Origin: a bacterium
GTDB lineage: Bacteria > Bacillota > Clostridia > Lachnospirales > Lachnospiraceae
Direction: 5' to 3'
Assembly (NCBI GenBank): GCA_023666335.1
Contig: JAMPCE010000008.1
Coordinates: forward strand, 1-64,000
DNA length: 64,000 nt
A program made the translations under genes and the position numbers. Under the pieces are notes generated by a model. It had not been told where the DNA came from and did no database searches. It worked only from the letters and a program-made list of their open reading frames with translations. Shown one piece after another: positions 29,184 through 37,182 of the stretch. How positions within the stretch are numbered: position 1 is the first letter of the stretch; every line of letters begins with the position of its first letter.

Positions 29184-30410
29184 ATGACTTACAGGGAAGC
29201 ATACGACAAACTGGAACGATACGGGCAGCAGCATGTGCTGCGGTATTATGACGAATTAAACGAACAGGAAAAAGAGGAACTGCTCACGCAGGTCGCGGAG
29301 ACGGATTTCGAGGTGCTGTCGCTGTGCGGGCAGAAAGAGACTTTGAATCCCCGCGGAAAGATCGAGCCGATCGCGGTCATGGAACTTCCCGAGATCGAGG
29401 CGAAAAAGGAAGAATATACAAAGATCGGTTTGGAGGCGATCCGCGCGGGAAAAGTGGGCGCGGTGCTCCTTGCGGGCGGCATGGGAACAAGGCTTGGGTC
29501 CGACGCGCCGAAAGGCGTTTACAACATCGGTCTGACAAAGGACGTCTTTATCTTCCAGCGGTTAGTCGAGAATCTGTTGGATGTGGTGGAGCAGGCGGGC
29601 GCTTGGATTCCTCTCTATGTAATGACCAGCGACAAAAATCATGACACGACTGTCAGTTTTTTTGAAGAGAAACATTATTTCGGCTACGATGCGGATCATG
29701 TGACCTTTTTTAAGCAGGACATGGCGCCCGCGGCGGACCGCGCGGGAAAAGTCTATCTGGAAGAAAAGCATAAGATGGCGACTTCCCCCAACGGGAACGG
29801 CGGGTGGTTTTTGTCCATGATGAAATGGGGCGTGACGGATAAGATCAAACAGGCGGGCGTGGAATGGCTCAACGTGTTTGCGGTGGACAATGTATTGCAG
29901 CGCATCGTGGATCCCTGCTTCGTGGGGGCGACGATCGCAACAAACAGCGCGGTGGGCGCAAAAGTGGTGGCGAAGACGGCGCCGGACGAGAAAGTGGGCG
30001 CGATGTGCCTTGAGGATGGAAGACCGTCTATCGTGGAATACTATGATATGACGCCGGAACTGATGGAGGCGAAGACACAGGACGGAAAGCCTGCTTATAA
30101 CTTCGGCGTAATCTTAAATTATCTGTTCCGGGTGAAAGACCTTGTGGAGATCGTGGAGAAAAAACTCCCCCTGCACATCGTGGAGAAAAAGATTCCTTAT
30201 ATCAATGAGGCGGGCGAAGCGGTGAAACCGGAGGAGCCGAACGGCTATAAATTTGAGCAGCTGGTGCTGGACATGATCCATGAGCTGGATTCCTGCCTGC
30301 CTTATGAGGTGGTCAGAAACAAAGAGTTTGCGCCGATCAAAAATAAGACCGGGGTGGATTCGGTGGAGAGCGCACGGGCGTTGTGCAAAGAGAACGGGAT
30401 TGAACTGTAG
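29184..30410 (+). CDS. UTP--sugar-1-phosphate uridylyltransferase (UDPGP/UAP family)
   Basis: A 408-residue enzyme of the eukaryotic-type UDPGP family that makes UDP-sugars (UDP-glucose, UDP-GlcNAc or UDP-GalNAc) from UTP and the sugar 1-phosphate. The nucleotide loop is LAGGMGTRLGSDAPKG (about residues 96-111). MTSDKNHDTT, SPNGNGGW, the FAVDN metal-site segment and IVEYYD are typical. It is distinct from the bacterial GalU family. GGAGGGGG precedes the ATG. galE follows after 124 bp, consistent with UDP-hexose supply for surface glycans; the sugar specificity is not readable. Confidence 0.88.
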   Translation: MTYREAYDKLERYGQQHVLRYYDELNEQEKEELLTQVAETDFEVLSLCGQKETLNPRGKIEPIAVMELPEIEAKKEEYTKIGLEAIRAGKVGAVLLAGGMGTRLGSDAPKGVYNIGLTKDVFIFQRLVENLLDVVEQAGAWIPLYVMTSDKNHDTTVSFFEEKHYFGYDADHVTFFKQDMAPAADRAGKVYLEEKHKMATSPNGNGGWFLSMMKWGVTDKIKQAGVEWLNVFAVDNVLQRIVDPCFVGATIATNSAVGAKVVAKTAPDEKVGAMCLEDGRPSIVEYYDMTPELMEAKTQDGKPAYNFGVILNYLFRVKDLVEIVEKKLPLHIVEKKIPYINEAGEAVKPEEPNGYKFEQLVLDMIHELDSCLPYEVVRNKEFAPIKNKTGVDSVESARALCKENGIEL

Positions 30411-30448
30411 CATACAACAAAACGACAGCTTTTCATAACATTCGCGCC

Positions 30449-30478
30449 TTGTGAAGCGCGGGAAACAGGGTGTACACT
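30449..30478 (+). promoter_or_regulatory. possible promoter for galE
   Basis: TTGTGA at 30449-30454 and TACACT at 30473-30478 with an 18-bp spacer. A short CGCGC/GCGCG hairpin (30443-30460) overlaps the -35 and could be the tail of a terminator for the gene before. Confidence 0.35.
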
Positions 30479-30534
30479 GAAAGCACGAAAAGAACATTGC
30501 GTCCGGTTTGAAAAAGAAAGGGAGGGCATGGAAA

Positions 30535-31551
30535 ATGGCGATCTTAGTGACAGGCGGCGCGGGATATATCGGTTCCCACACGGTGGTAGAGCTGCAGAAT
30601 GCGGGCTATGAAGTGGTGGTAGTGGACAATCTGGTCAATTCCAGTGAGAAATCCCTCGACAGGGTGGAGAAGATCACGGGAAAATCGGTAAAGTTTTACA
30701 AGGCGGATATTCTGGACAGGAACGCGCTGGAAGAAGTGTTCACAAAAGAGCAGATCGATTCCTGCATCCACTTTGCAGGATTGAAAGCGGTGGGCGAGTC
30801 GGTACAGAAGCCCTGGGAGTATTATGAGAATAATATTGCGGGAACATTGACGCTTGTGGATGTGATGAGAAAGCACAACGTAAAGAACATCATCTTTTCC
30901 TCCTCGGCGACGGTGTACGGCGATCCCGCGGTGATTCCGATCACGGAGGAGTGCCCGAAAGGACAGTGCACGAACCCTTACGGCTGGACGAAATCCATGC
31001 TGGAACAGATCCTGACGGATATCCAGAAAGCGGATCCTGCGTGGAATGTGATCCTGCTGCGGTACTTTAATCCGATCGGCGCACACAAGAGTGGTACGAT
31101 CGGCGAGAACCCGAACGGTATCCCCAATAACCTGATGCCTTACATCACGCAGGTGGCGGTTGGGAAGCTCAAAGAGCTGGGCGTTTTCGGCAACGACTAT
31201 GATACGCCGGACGGCACGGGCGTGCGCGACTACATTCATGTAGTCGATCTGGCGGCGGGTCATGTGAAAGCCCTGAAAAAGATCGAGGAGAAAGCGGGGC
31301 TTTGCATTTACAATCTCGGGACCGGCGCAGGCTACAGTGTGCTTGATATCGTCAAGAATTTCGAGGAGGCGACGGGCGTAAAGATCCCTTATGTGATCAA
31401 GGAGAGACGCGCGGGCGATATCGCCACCTGCTATTCCAATGCGGATAAGGCAAAGAGAGAGCTTGGCTGGGAAGCGCAGTACGGCATCAGGGAGATGTGC
31501 GCGGATTCCTGGAGATGGCAGAGCAATAATCCGAACGGATATGACGACTGA
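30535..31551 (+). CDS. galE: UDP-glucose 4-epimerase
   Basis: A 338-residue short-chain dehydrogenase/reductase of standard GalE length. [10 protein letters not shown] is the NAD-binding loop at the N-terminus, [10 protein letters not shown] and YGWTK hold the catalytic Ser/Tyr/Lys set, and [12 protein letters not shown] with [10 protein letters not shown] are the usual substrate-site stretches. It interconverts UDP-glucose and UDP-galactose. GGGAGGG supports the ATG at 30535. Confidence 0.96.
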   Translation: MAILVTGGAGYIGSHTVVELQNAGYEVVVVDNLVNSSEKSLDRVEKITGKSVKFYKADILDRNALEEVFTKEQIDSCIHFAGLKAVGESVQKPWEYYENNIAGTLTLVDVMRKHNVKNIIFSSSATVYGDPAVIPITEECPKGQCTNPYGWTKSMLEQILTDIQKADPAWNVILLRYFNPIGAHKSGTIGENPNGIPNNLMPYITQVAVGKLKELGVFGNDYDTPDGTGVRDYIHVVDLAAGHVKALKKIEEKAGLCIYNLGTGAGYSVLDIVKNFEEATGVKIPYVIKERRAGDIATCYSNADKAKRELGWEAQYGIREMCADSWRWQSNNPNGYDD

Positions 31552-31583
31552 TTGATTGGATGAGCCTATATTGATGTTGCAGA

Positions 31584-31612
31584 CGGGCAGAGTCGGTTTT
31601 CGGTTCTGCCCG
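31584..31612. terminator. hairpin between convergent galE and hemolysin III genes
   Basis: CGGGCAGAGTCG pairs with CGGTTCTGCCCG over 12 positions, including two G-T wobbles, around a T-rich loop. Its position between two converging stops fits a bidirectional terminator, although neither side has a long U run. Confidence 0.6.
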
Positions 31613-31613
31613 C

Positions 31614-32270
31614 TTACGCGACATATAAATACATGAAGATAAAATGGCACACGCTCCCGCCCATCACAAAGAGATGAAAGATCTCGTGGGAACCGAAGTT
31701 TTTATGCTTCGCGTTAAACAGGGGGAGTTTGAGCGCGTAAATCACGCCGCCCACCGTATAGAAGATACCGCCTGCGAGCAGCCACAGGAAAGCGCCGCGC
31801 GACAGGGTGTTCATCAGGGTGCCGAAAACGGCAAGGCACGCCCAGCCCATAGCGATGTAGAGGATCGAGGAAAACCATTTCGGGCAGGTGATCCAGAACA
31901 TTTTAATGAGCATTCCGGCGACGGCGATGCCCCACACGGCTGCAAGCAGCATATAACCGCGGCGGTCACCTAAGATCACCAGACAGACCGGAGTGTAAGA
32001 ACCCGCGATCAGCACGAAGATCATCATGTGATCCAGCTTGCGGAAGATTTTCAGGATATTCTCTTTGACGGTGACACTGTGATAGAGGGCGCTTGCGGCG
32101 TAGAGAGCGACCATGCTGCCGATGAAGACCGTCAGGGCAAAAAACGAGATGCGGTCTGTATCTGCATCGCCTGCCGCCTTTGCCAGCAGCGGTGTAGCCG
32201 CCATGATAGCCATCATCATGCCGATAAAATGGGTGATGGCGCTTCCGGGTTCCCGAATGGTGATCTGCAT
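31614..32270 (-). CDS. hemolysin III / PAQR family membrane protein
   Basis: A 218-residue, seven-helix protein of the hemolysin III (YqfA/PAQR) family. The three metal-site motifs are present: REPGSAITH near the N-terminus, ALYHSV in helix 2-3 and the C-terminal HEIFHLFVMGG. The bacterial members' role is uncertain; the adiponectin-receptor relatives are zinc-dependent ceramidase-like hydrolases. AAGGACT lies upstream on this strand, behind a strong promoter and a palindromic site. Confidence 0.9.
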   Translation of the reverse strand: MQITIREPGSAITHFIGMMMAIMAATPLLAKAAGDADTDRISFFALTVFIGSMVALYAASALYHSVTVKENILKIFRKLDHMMIFVLIAGSYTPVCLVILGDRRGYMLLAAVWGIAVAGMLIKMFWITCPKWFSSILYIAMGWACLAVFGTLMNTLSRGAFLWLLAGGIFYTVGGVIYALKLPLFNAKHKNFGSHEIFHLFVMGGSVCHFIFMYLYVA

Positions 32271-32314
32271 AATTGGTAGTCCTTCTTTCTTGAAATAAAT
32301 GTCATTATTACATC

Positions 32315-32335
32315 ATGTAGTTTTCAAAACTACAT
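32315..32335 (-). promoter_or_regulatory. perfect palindrome, probable operator of the hemolysin III gene
   Basis: ATGTAGTTTT and AAAACTACAT are perfect 10-bp arms around one central base. On the minus strand it lies 13 bp downstream of the -10, at about +6 to +27 of the transcript, where a bound repressor would block initiation. The regulator is not identifiable. Confidence 0.55.
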
Positions 32336-32348
32336 CAACCATAGTGTA

Positions 32349-32377
32349 ATACTACTACTTAAAATATACAAAGTCAA
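32349..32377 (-). promoter_or_regulatory. promoter for the hemolysin III gene
   Basis: On the minus strand TTGACT (32377-32372) and TAGTAT (32354-32349) are 17 bp apart. A palindromic operator-like site follows immediately downstream. Confidence 0.6.
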
Positions 32378-32416
32378 CAGTTTTATACAATTTTTTAGAA
32401 AAGAAAGGGAGCAAAC

Positions 32417-33112
32417 ATGAACAGCGCACTTTTGACGATCGATGATTTTTCTTCCAAAAACACGCCTGCGATCGTGGATTATCTGAACGAAAAAGGCATC
32501 AAAGTGATCTTTTTTGCCACAGGGCAGAATGTGGAACGCTATTATAAGGAGGCGGTCTACGCCCTGAAAAAGGGAATGATCGTAGGGAACCACAGTTATT
32601 CGCATCCGGCGTTTTCCAAGCTTACGCTGGAAGAGGGCATACGGGAGATCGAAGCCTGTGAGGAGGTCCTTGACCGCCTGTACCGGGACAGCGGCGTAGA
32701 GCGGAAATACCGCCCGTTCCGCTTTCCCTACGGAGACAAGGGCGGCGAAAACAAGGCGGCTTTACAGGCGTATCTGAAAGAAGCGGGATTCCATAAAGTG
32801 GACGACACGAAATTCGATTATCCGTGGTGGAAAGAAGAGGGGCTGGACACGGATATCGACACGTTCTGGACGTTTGATTTCGGGGAGTATAACATCCGCC
32901 CCGGTTCCGATTTCACGAAAGAGTCCGTGTGGGAAAGGATGCACGACAAGGCGCCGGAATACGGTGCGGTCCTGTTTGCGGAGAACAACAGTCATCTGCT
33001 TCTTTTGCACGCGCACGACGAGACGGAGGAACTGCTTCCGGAATATTATAAGCTGTTCATCGATCATCTGCTGGAAAACGGCATGACCTTTGACGAGCCG
33101 CGGTTTCTGTAA
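32417..33112 (+). CDS. polysaccharide deacetylase (NodB domain), cytosolic form
   Basis: A 231-residue NodB-homology protein. Motif 1 TIDDF supplies the catalytic and metal Asp pair, motif 2 HSYSHP the metal His residues, motif 3 RFPYGDKGG, and LLLHAHDE the last motif. It removes N- or O-acetyl groups from glycans such as chitooligosaccharides or peptidoglycan fragments. It has no signal peptide or membrane anchor, which is unusual because most relatives act outside; a different start does not add one. AAAGGGAG precedes the ATG. Confidence 0.85.
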   Translation: MNSALLTIDDFSSKNTPAIVDYLNEKGIKVIFFATGQNVERYYKEAVYALKKGMIVGNHSYSHPAFSKLTLEEGIREIEACEEVLDRLYRDSGVERKYRPFRFPYGDKGGENKAALQAYLKEAGFHKVDDTKFDYPWWKEEGLDTDIDTFWTFDFGEYNIRPGSDFTKESVWERMHDKAPEYGAVLFAENNSHLLLLHAHDETEELLPEYYKLFIDHLLENGMTFDEPRFL

Positions 33113-33122
33113 AAGGCGGGCG

Positions 33123-33139
33123 CCCCGTTCGCATCGGGG
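33123..33139. terminator. short GC hairpin between convergent genes
   Basis: CCCCG and CGGGG pair around a 7-base loop between the stops of the deacetylase gene and the minus-strand 88-residue gene. It has no U run, so termination is only suggested by position. Confidence 0.35.
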
Positions 33140-33142
33140 AGG

Positions 33143-33409
33143 CTAGTCCTCCTCGATCACATGGATCTCCAGATAGTCGAAAGGAATCTCTTCTATAAAA
33201 TTATCCTGTGAAAAGCGTGCCTTGCTGTGGCGTTTGAACTCGGAAACGGTGGCGTTAAGCCAGATCGGTTTTCCGAGATCGAATCGCAGGCAGACCTCTT
33301 CCAGCGCGTCAAACACCTTGTGGGTGCGCGTCTCCTGCCGCGCATCCTCGATCACGGTGTCTTTTACCATGCGGTTATCCTTAAATTCTTTTGCCCACAG
33401 ACGAAACAT
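33143..33409 (-). CDS. conserved small protein, 88 residues
   Basis: A small acidic soluble protein that I recall as conserved in Lachnospiraceae but without known function. WAKEFKDNRMVKDTVIED, THKVFDALEEVC, LGKPIWLNATVSEFKRH and FDYLEIHVIEED give a mixed alpha/beta pattern with no metal or nucleotide motif. GGAGG lies just upstream of the start. It is convergent with the deacetylase gene and divergent from the DUF6020-like gene. Confidence 0.7.
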   Translation of the reverse strand: MFRLWAKEFKDNRMVKDTVIEDARQETRTHKVFDALEEVCLRFDLGKPIWLNATVSEFKRHSKARFSQDNFIEEIPFDYLEIHVIEED

Positions 33410-33487
33410 ATCGCCGCCTCCGTTCTTCGGTGTCAGTTACCGTTCTTTTACCAATATACAAATCCCAGCGGCAAAAGTAAAGCAAAA

Positions 33488-33516
33488 TTGTCTTGCGGCG
33501 GATATTGTGTTATATT
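33488..33516 (+). promoter_or_regulatory. promoter for the DUF6020-like gene
   Basis: TTGTCT at 33488-33493 and TATATT at 33511-33516 with a 17-bp spacer, about 50 bases before the ATG at 33567. Confidence 0.5.
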
Positions 33517-33566
33517 AGACGCAGATTCGGCAAAGATAACAGCTTTTGAGAATGTGATGTACACCT

Positions 33567-35366
33567 ATGGAAAAGAAAAAGAAACGGGCATATTTGCAAA
33601 AAAACTGCATAACCATATATTTGGCGGAAAACAGGAGGCTTCTTGGGTTTTCCGGCATGTGGGGCATTCCGTTTTCTCTGTCCTGCGTGCTGGGATGGCG
33701 GCTGGTCCATAGGGGAACGGTGTTCTGTCAGGGTGGTTCGGCAGCGGTTCATGCGGCGAGCTTCCTCCTTTTTTGGCTGACGGCAGCGGTTTTGTCGCTG
33801 CTGACGGGCGGACTTGCGGCGTTTGCCCTGTATGGCATGAAAAAACTGCGCGCAAAAAGATGCGGCACGGGGAATGGCGCAGAAAGACAGGACAGCCCGC
33901 ACGAGAAGCGGCAGGATCAGCGGAAAGTGTGGCTTTTTTACACGGCGGTCATTTTTTTGTGCTGGCTGCCCGTCTTTCTCGCCTACTATCCGTCCGTTTT
34001 TGCCTACGATGCGGAGGGGCAGCTTTATCAGGTGCTCGCCGGGGATTACAGCACGCATCACCCGCTTCTGCATACGTTATTTCTGGGAGCCTTTTTTAAA
34101 CTGGGCGGCGCGCTCGGTTCTTACCAGGCGGGGATGGCGGTGCATTCGGCCGTGCAGATGCTTTTGATGGCGCTTGCCTTTGGCAGGGCGCTTGCCTGGC
34201 TGTACGAGAAGAAGACGCCGCGTAGTATCCGATTTGTGCTTCTCGCATTTTACGGTCTGTTTCCAGCAAATTCCATCCTTGCCCTGAGTACGACGAAAGA
34301 TGTGCTCTTCTCGGCGCTCGTGCTCTTGTGTACGCTGCGCATGTACCGCCTGACGGCGGATCAGGACAGCGGATCGGAGGCAGGGGCAGGAGAGCGGGCG
34401 GTCTATGTGTGCCTTGCGGCGCTGATGCTTTTATTCCGCAATAATGCCGTGTATGCCTTTCTGCTCAGTGTGCCGATCCTGTATGCGGCGCTGCGGGGAA
34501 AAGGAGAACAGGGCGATTCTGCAATCTTGCGGGAGAAAAGGAGTCACCTGTATGGCGGCGCGGGTAGAAAGTGGCTATTTACGGCGGCAGCAGCCCTGCT
34601 TCTCTACGGCGTCTGCGCCTCTTCCTTAAAGGCGGTTACTCATGCGGAGAGCGGCAGTCCCCGGGAGATGCTGAGTGTGCCTTTGCAGCAGATGGCGCGT
34701 GTCAGGGTAGAGGCGGAAGAGCAGATCGATCCGGCGATGCGGCAGGAACTTGAAAAGTACATACCGTCAGCATGGGTCTTTGCGGCATATGATCCCCATC
34801 TGGCGGATCCGGTCAAAAACCGCGCGGTGATCCACGATGATCCGGCAGGGCTGATCAAAACCTGGGTGCGGCTGGGGCTGCGGTTTCCGGGGATTTATGT
34901 GGATGCGTTTCTCGACAATTCACGGGGAGCTTGGTACCTGTGGGATACTTCTCATGCCGAGGTATACGGTATCGGAACGGAGAGCGGTTTCGGCTACCTT
35001 TCCACGGATAACCGCACCATGCCCGCGGGCTGTGAGATCGTGGAGAGAAGTTTCCTGCCGGGTCTGCGCGCTTTTCTGGAGCGGATCGTGTCGGACAATC
35101 GTTATCAAAGGGCGCCGATCGTCCGTCTGCTCTTTGCGCCCGCGCTGTACTGGTGGCTTCTCTGGTTTTATCTGACAGCGGCGCTGTATCAAAGAGAGAG
35201 CAGGGAGGCGCTGCCGGCGGTGTTTTTGGCGGCTTACAGCCTGACGCTCCTGCTGTCGCCGACGGTGATCGTGCGGTATTTCTATCCGCTGATCGTGACG
35301 ATTCCCGTCATTTTGTCCTATCTTTTGACGGCGGGTCCTGATGGGGGACAGGAAAATAGACAATAA
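33567..35366 (+). CDS. DUF6020-like polytopic membrane protein (GT-C-like)
   Basis: A 599-residue membrane protein with about 11-12 helices. YYPSVFAYDAEGQLYQVL, STHHPLLHTLFLGAFF and LALSTTKDVLFSA are the stretches I associate with the DUF6020 family. The acidic residue in the first outside loop and the general topology resemble GT-C glycosyltransferases that use lipid-linked sugars, so a surface-glycan role is likely but unproven. The ribosome site before the ATG at 33567 is weak. A long extracytoplasmic segment (about 355-475) lies between the last helix groups. Confidence 0.75.
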   Translation: MEKKKKRAYLQKNCITIYLAENRRLLGFSGMWGIPFSLSCVLGWRLVHRGTVFCQGGSAAVHAASFLLFWLTAAVLSLLTGGLAAFALYGMKKLRAKRCGTGNGAERQDSPHEKRQDQRKVWLFYTAVIFLCWLPVFLAYYPSVFAYDAEGQLYQVLAGDYSTHHPLLHTLFLGAFFKLGGALGSYQAGMAVHSAVQMLLMALAFGRALAWLYEKKTPRSIRFVLLAFYGLFPANSILALSTTKDVLFSALVLLCTLRMYRLTADQDSGSEAGAGERAVYVCLAALMLLFRNNAVYAFLLSVPILYAALRGKGEQGDSAILREKRSHLYGGAGRKWLFTAAAALLLYGVCASSLKAVTHAESGSPREMLSVPLQQMARVRVEAEEQIDPAMRQELEKYIPSAWVFAAYDPHLADPVKNRAVIHDDPAGLIKTWVRLGLRFPGIYVDAFLDNSRGAWYLWDTSHAEVYGIGTESGFGYLSTDNRTMPAGCEIVERSFLPGLRAFLERIVSDNRYQRAPIVRLLFAPALYWWLLWFYLTAALYQRESREALPAVFLAAYSLTLLLSPTVIVRYFYPLIVTIPVILSYLLTAGPDGGQENRQ

Positions 35367-35476
35367 AATATTAAAAATTTGAAAAATTTTGTCTAAAATA
35401 TACATTTTCGAAAACGAGTATGGTATACTATAAATAGATTTGGCGACAACATTTGTTTTACTGGGGGATTATTGCT

Positions 35477-36127
35477 ATGGAAGTGATCGTTGAGAGAGAA
35501 AAAGACGGCGATATCGACAGCTGGAAAGAGGTACAGCTGATCTATAATTCCGCCTTGAAGCAGATATCCACGAAACTGGAAATCCTGAACGACGAGTTTC
35601 AGCACGTTCACCGCTACAATCCGATCGAGCATATCAAATGGCGGATCAAGACGCCGGAGAGCATCGTCAAAAAGTTAAAAAAGCACGGGCTGGAGTCCAC
35701 GCTGGAAAATATGGTGAAACACGTCAATGACATTGCGGGCATCCGCGTGATTTGTTCGTTTGCATCGGATATTTATCAGATCGCGGAGATGATCAGCAGC
35801 CAACGTGACATTCGTGTCATTTCTGTCAAGGACTATATCGTGAATCCGAAAGCCAGCGGCTATAAGAGTTATCATATGCTGGTGTCGGTTCCTGTGTATC
35901 TCTCGGACCGGATCGCGGACACGAAGGTGGAGATCCAGATCCGTACGGTGGCGATGGATTTCTGGGCGAGCCTCGAGCATAAGATCCACTATAAATTCGA
36001 GGGGAACGCGCCGGAGCATATCAGGGAGCAGCTGGTGGAATGTGCGCAGATGGTGGCGGCGCTGGATGCGAGGATGATGTCGTTAAATGAGGAGATCTTA
36101 CATATCGGGCAGGAGGAAGAGGACTAG
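35477..36127 (+). CDS. small alarmone synthetase (RelQ/YjbM-like GTP pyrophosphokinase)
   Basis: A 216-residue single-domain (p)ppGpp synthetase. DIAGIRVICSF, KASGYKSYHMLV and VEIQIRTVAMDFWASLEHKIHYK are the catalytic-site stretches of RelA/SpoT synthetase domains, and no hydrolase, TGS or ACT domain is present. In Firmicutes such enzymes form tetramers that answer cell-envelope stress. GGGGGA suits the ATG at 35477; the longer frame would need a TTG. TATACT at 35424-35429 is a plausible -10 with a poor -35. The stop lies inside a terminator hairpin. Confidence 0.92.
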   Translation: MEVIVEREKDGDIDSWKEVQLIYNSALKQISTKLEILNDEFQHVHRYNPIEHIKWRIKTPESIVKKLKKHGLESTLENMVKHVNDIAGIRVICSFASDIYQIAEMISSQRDIRVISVKDYIVNPKASGYKSYHMLVSVPVYLSDRIADTKVEIQIRTVAMDFWASLEHKIHYKFEGNAPEHIREQLVECAQMVAALDARMMSLNEEILHIGQEEED

Positions 36128-36141
36128 GCGGTCCTCTTTCT
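36116..36141 (+). terminator. Rho-independent terminator of the alarmone synthetase gene
   Basis: AGAGGAC pairs with GTCCTCT around TAGGCG, with the TAG stop in the loop, followed by the T-rich TTCTTGTTTGTTTT. Confidence 0.75.
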
Positions 36142-36462
36142 TGTTTGTTTTATGCGCGGACATGAGGAGTGCCCGGACACCTTGCGGCGCCCGGGCTATT
36201 ATGAAAAAATTTATCTATGTGTGTAATAATTACACGACATCTCGTTTGGATTTCTATAAATTGAGTATACATTCCTAATATGAATAAATTATGAACAAAA
36301 TGTAAAGTTATAGTTAATATTCCTAACAATGTAAAAAGCGGAGAGAAAAATATGTGCAATATGCACAAAAAATCGGCTCTAATCGACGAAGCACCGCGTG
36401 AAAGACTTTTCCCTGTTGTCAAAGAAAGCGGAAATATGGTAAGATGTACGCGATAGCAATGA

Positions 36463-36581
36463 GCAATGCGCAGACGTAAGATGGAAAAATGACTGCTTGC
36501 AGTCAATTTTGACAGATTACGGCTGCATAGGGCGAAGCCCGCGAACGAGAAAATCCGAAGGATTTTCGAGTGACGCATTGC
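36463..36581 (+). ncRNA. cloverleaf-like structured RNA or repeat element
   Basis: An 8-bp perfect closing stem (GCAATGCG 36463-36470 with CGCATTGC 36574-36581) encloses three hairpins: a long one at 36474-36521 (CGTAA/TTACG base, AAAAATGACTGC paired with GCAGTCAATTTT), GGGC-GAA-GCCC at 36530-36540, and AAAATCC-GAA-GGATTTT at 36550-36566. Two loops are GAA. It ends 31 bases before the start of the coiled-coil gene, so it could be its leader, a separate small RNA, or a dispersed intergenic repeat. It matches no riboswitch class I know. The rest of the gap 36142-36462 is AT-rich, with a GCCCGG/CCGGGC inverted repeat near 36171-36196. Confidence 0.5.
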
Positions 36582-36612
36582 GAAATAAAAGCGATGAAAA
36601 CGAGGCGAAGAC

Positions 36613-37134
36613 ATGGACACTTTCATTGATAAACTGGCACAGAAAAAGAACGCGCAGGAAATGATCCGCGCAAACTCCGCGGCGGAGGCGGCCAAGATGG
36701 CGCAGATGCAGAATCAGTTAAATGCCTACGATGAGGTCATGCAGGAGATCCGCCGGGTCAACTTAAAGACTTCCGAGAACGTGGAGAGTGTGCGCAGGGT
36801 CCTTGCGGAGTGCATGGAAAAGCTGGAGACGCTGGAAGCGGAAAACAAAGACGCGGAGAACGTGGAAAAGGAACTTGCCGCGGTCAAGGCGCTTCTGGAG
36901 GAGCGGTTTTCGCAGTCCGAGGACTTGATGCACAAAGAAAATGTGAAAGTCTACCGCAATGTGCAGGCGGCTTTCACGGAAGAACTGGCAAAGCAGACAG
37001 AGCAGGAGAGGAGGACCAGAGGGAAGGGGACGCCCCTGTGGCTTTCGATCGTGATTTTGGCGGGTGTGGCGGTGGATATCGCGGTCACGCTGATTCCGCT
37101 TCTTCTGCGCCTTGCGAATAGTAAACTGTTTTGA
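36613..37134 (+). CDS. coiled-coil protein with C-terminal membrane anchor
   Basis: A 173-residue protein of unknown function. Residues about 1-135 are almost wholly helical with heptad-like spacing (MAQMQNQLNAYDEVMQEI, ECMEKLETLEAE, ELAAVKALLEE), and residues about 143-165 (WLSIVILAGVAVDIAVTLIPLLL) form one membrane helix near the C-terminus, so it is tail-anchored with the coil in the cytoplasm. GAGGCG lies upstream. The gene stands behind the structured element at 36463-36581 and in front of an M23 peptidase gene, which hints at an envelope role, no more. Confidence 0.7.
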   Translation: MDTFIDKLAQKKNAQEMIRANSAAEAAKMAQMQNQLNAYDEVMQEIRRVNLKTSENVESVRRVLAECMEKLETLEAENKDAENVEKELAAVKALLEERFSQSEDLMHKENVKVYRNVQAAFTEELAKQTEQERRTRGKGTPLWLSIVILAGVAVDIAVTLIPLLLRLANSKLF

Positions 37135-37182
37135 GGGCAGGCTAAGAGCGGACGGCACAAATCGGCTGAATCCTGAATCATT

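Noticed and set aside
19833-32360. A shared TACTAC regulon linking the second ABC operon, the MotA-like operon and the hemolysin III gene
   Set aside because: The motif is only five or six bases and its arrangement differs at each place, so chance is sufficient without genome-wide counts.
36171-36196. GCCCGG/CCGGGC repeat as a second terminator after the alarmone synthetase gene
   Set aside because: The loop is 13 bases, no U run follows, and a convincing terminator already lies at the stop codon.
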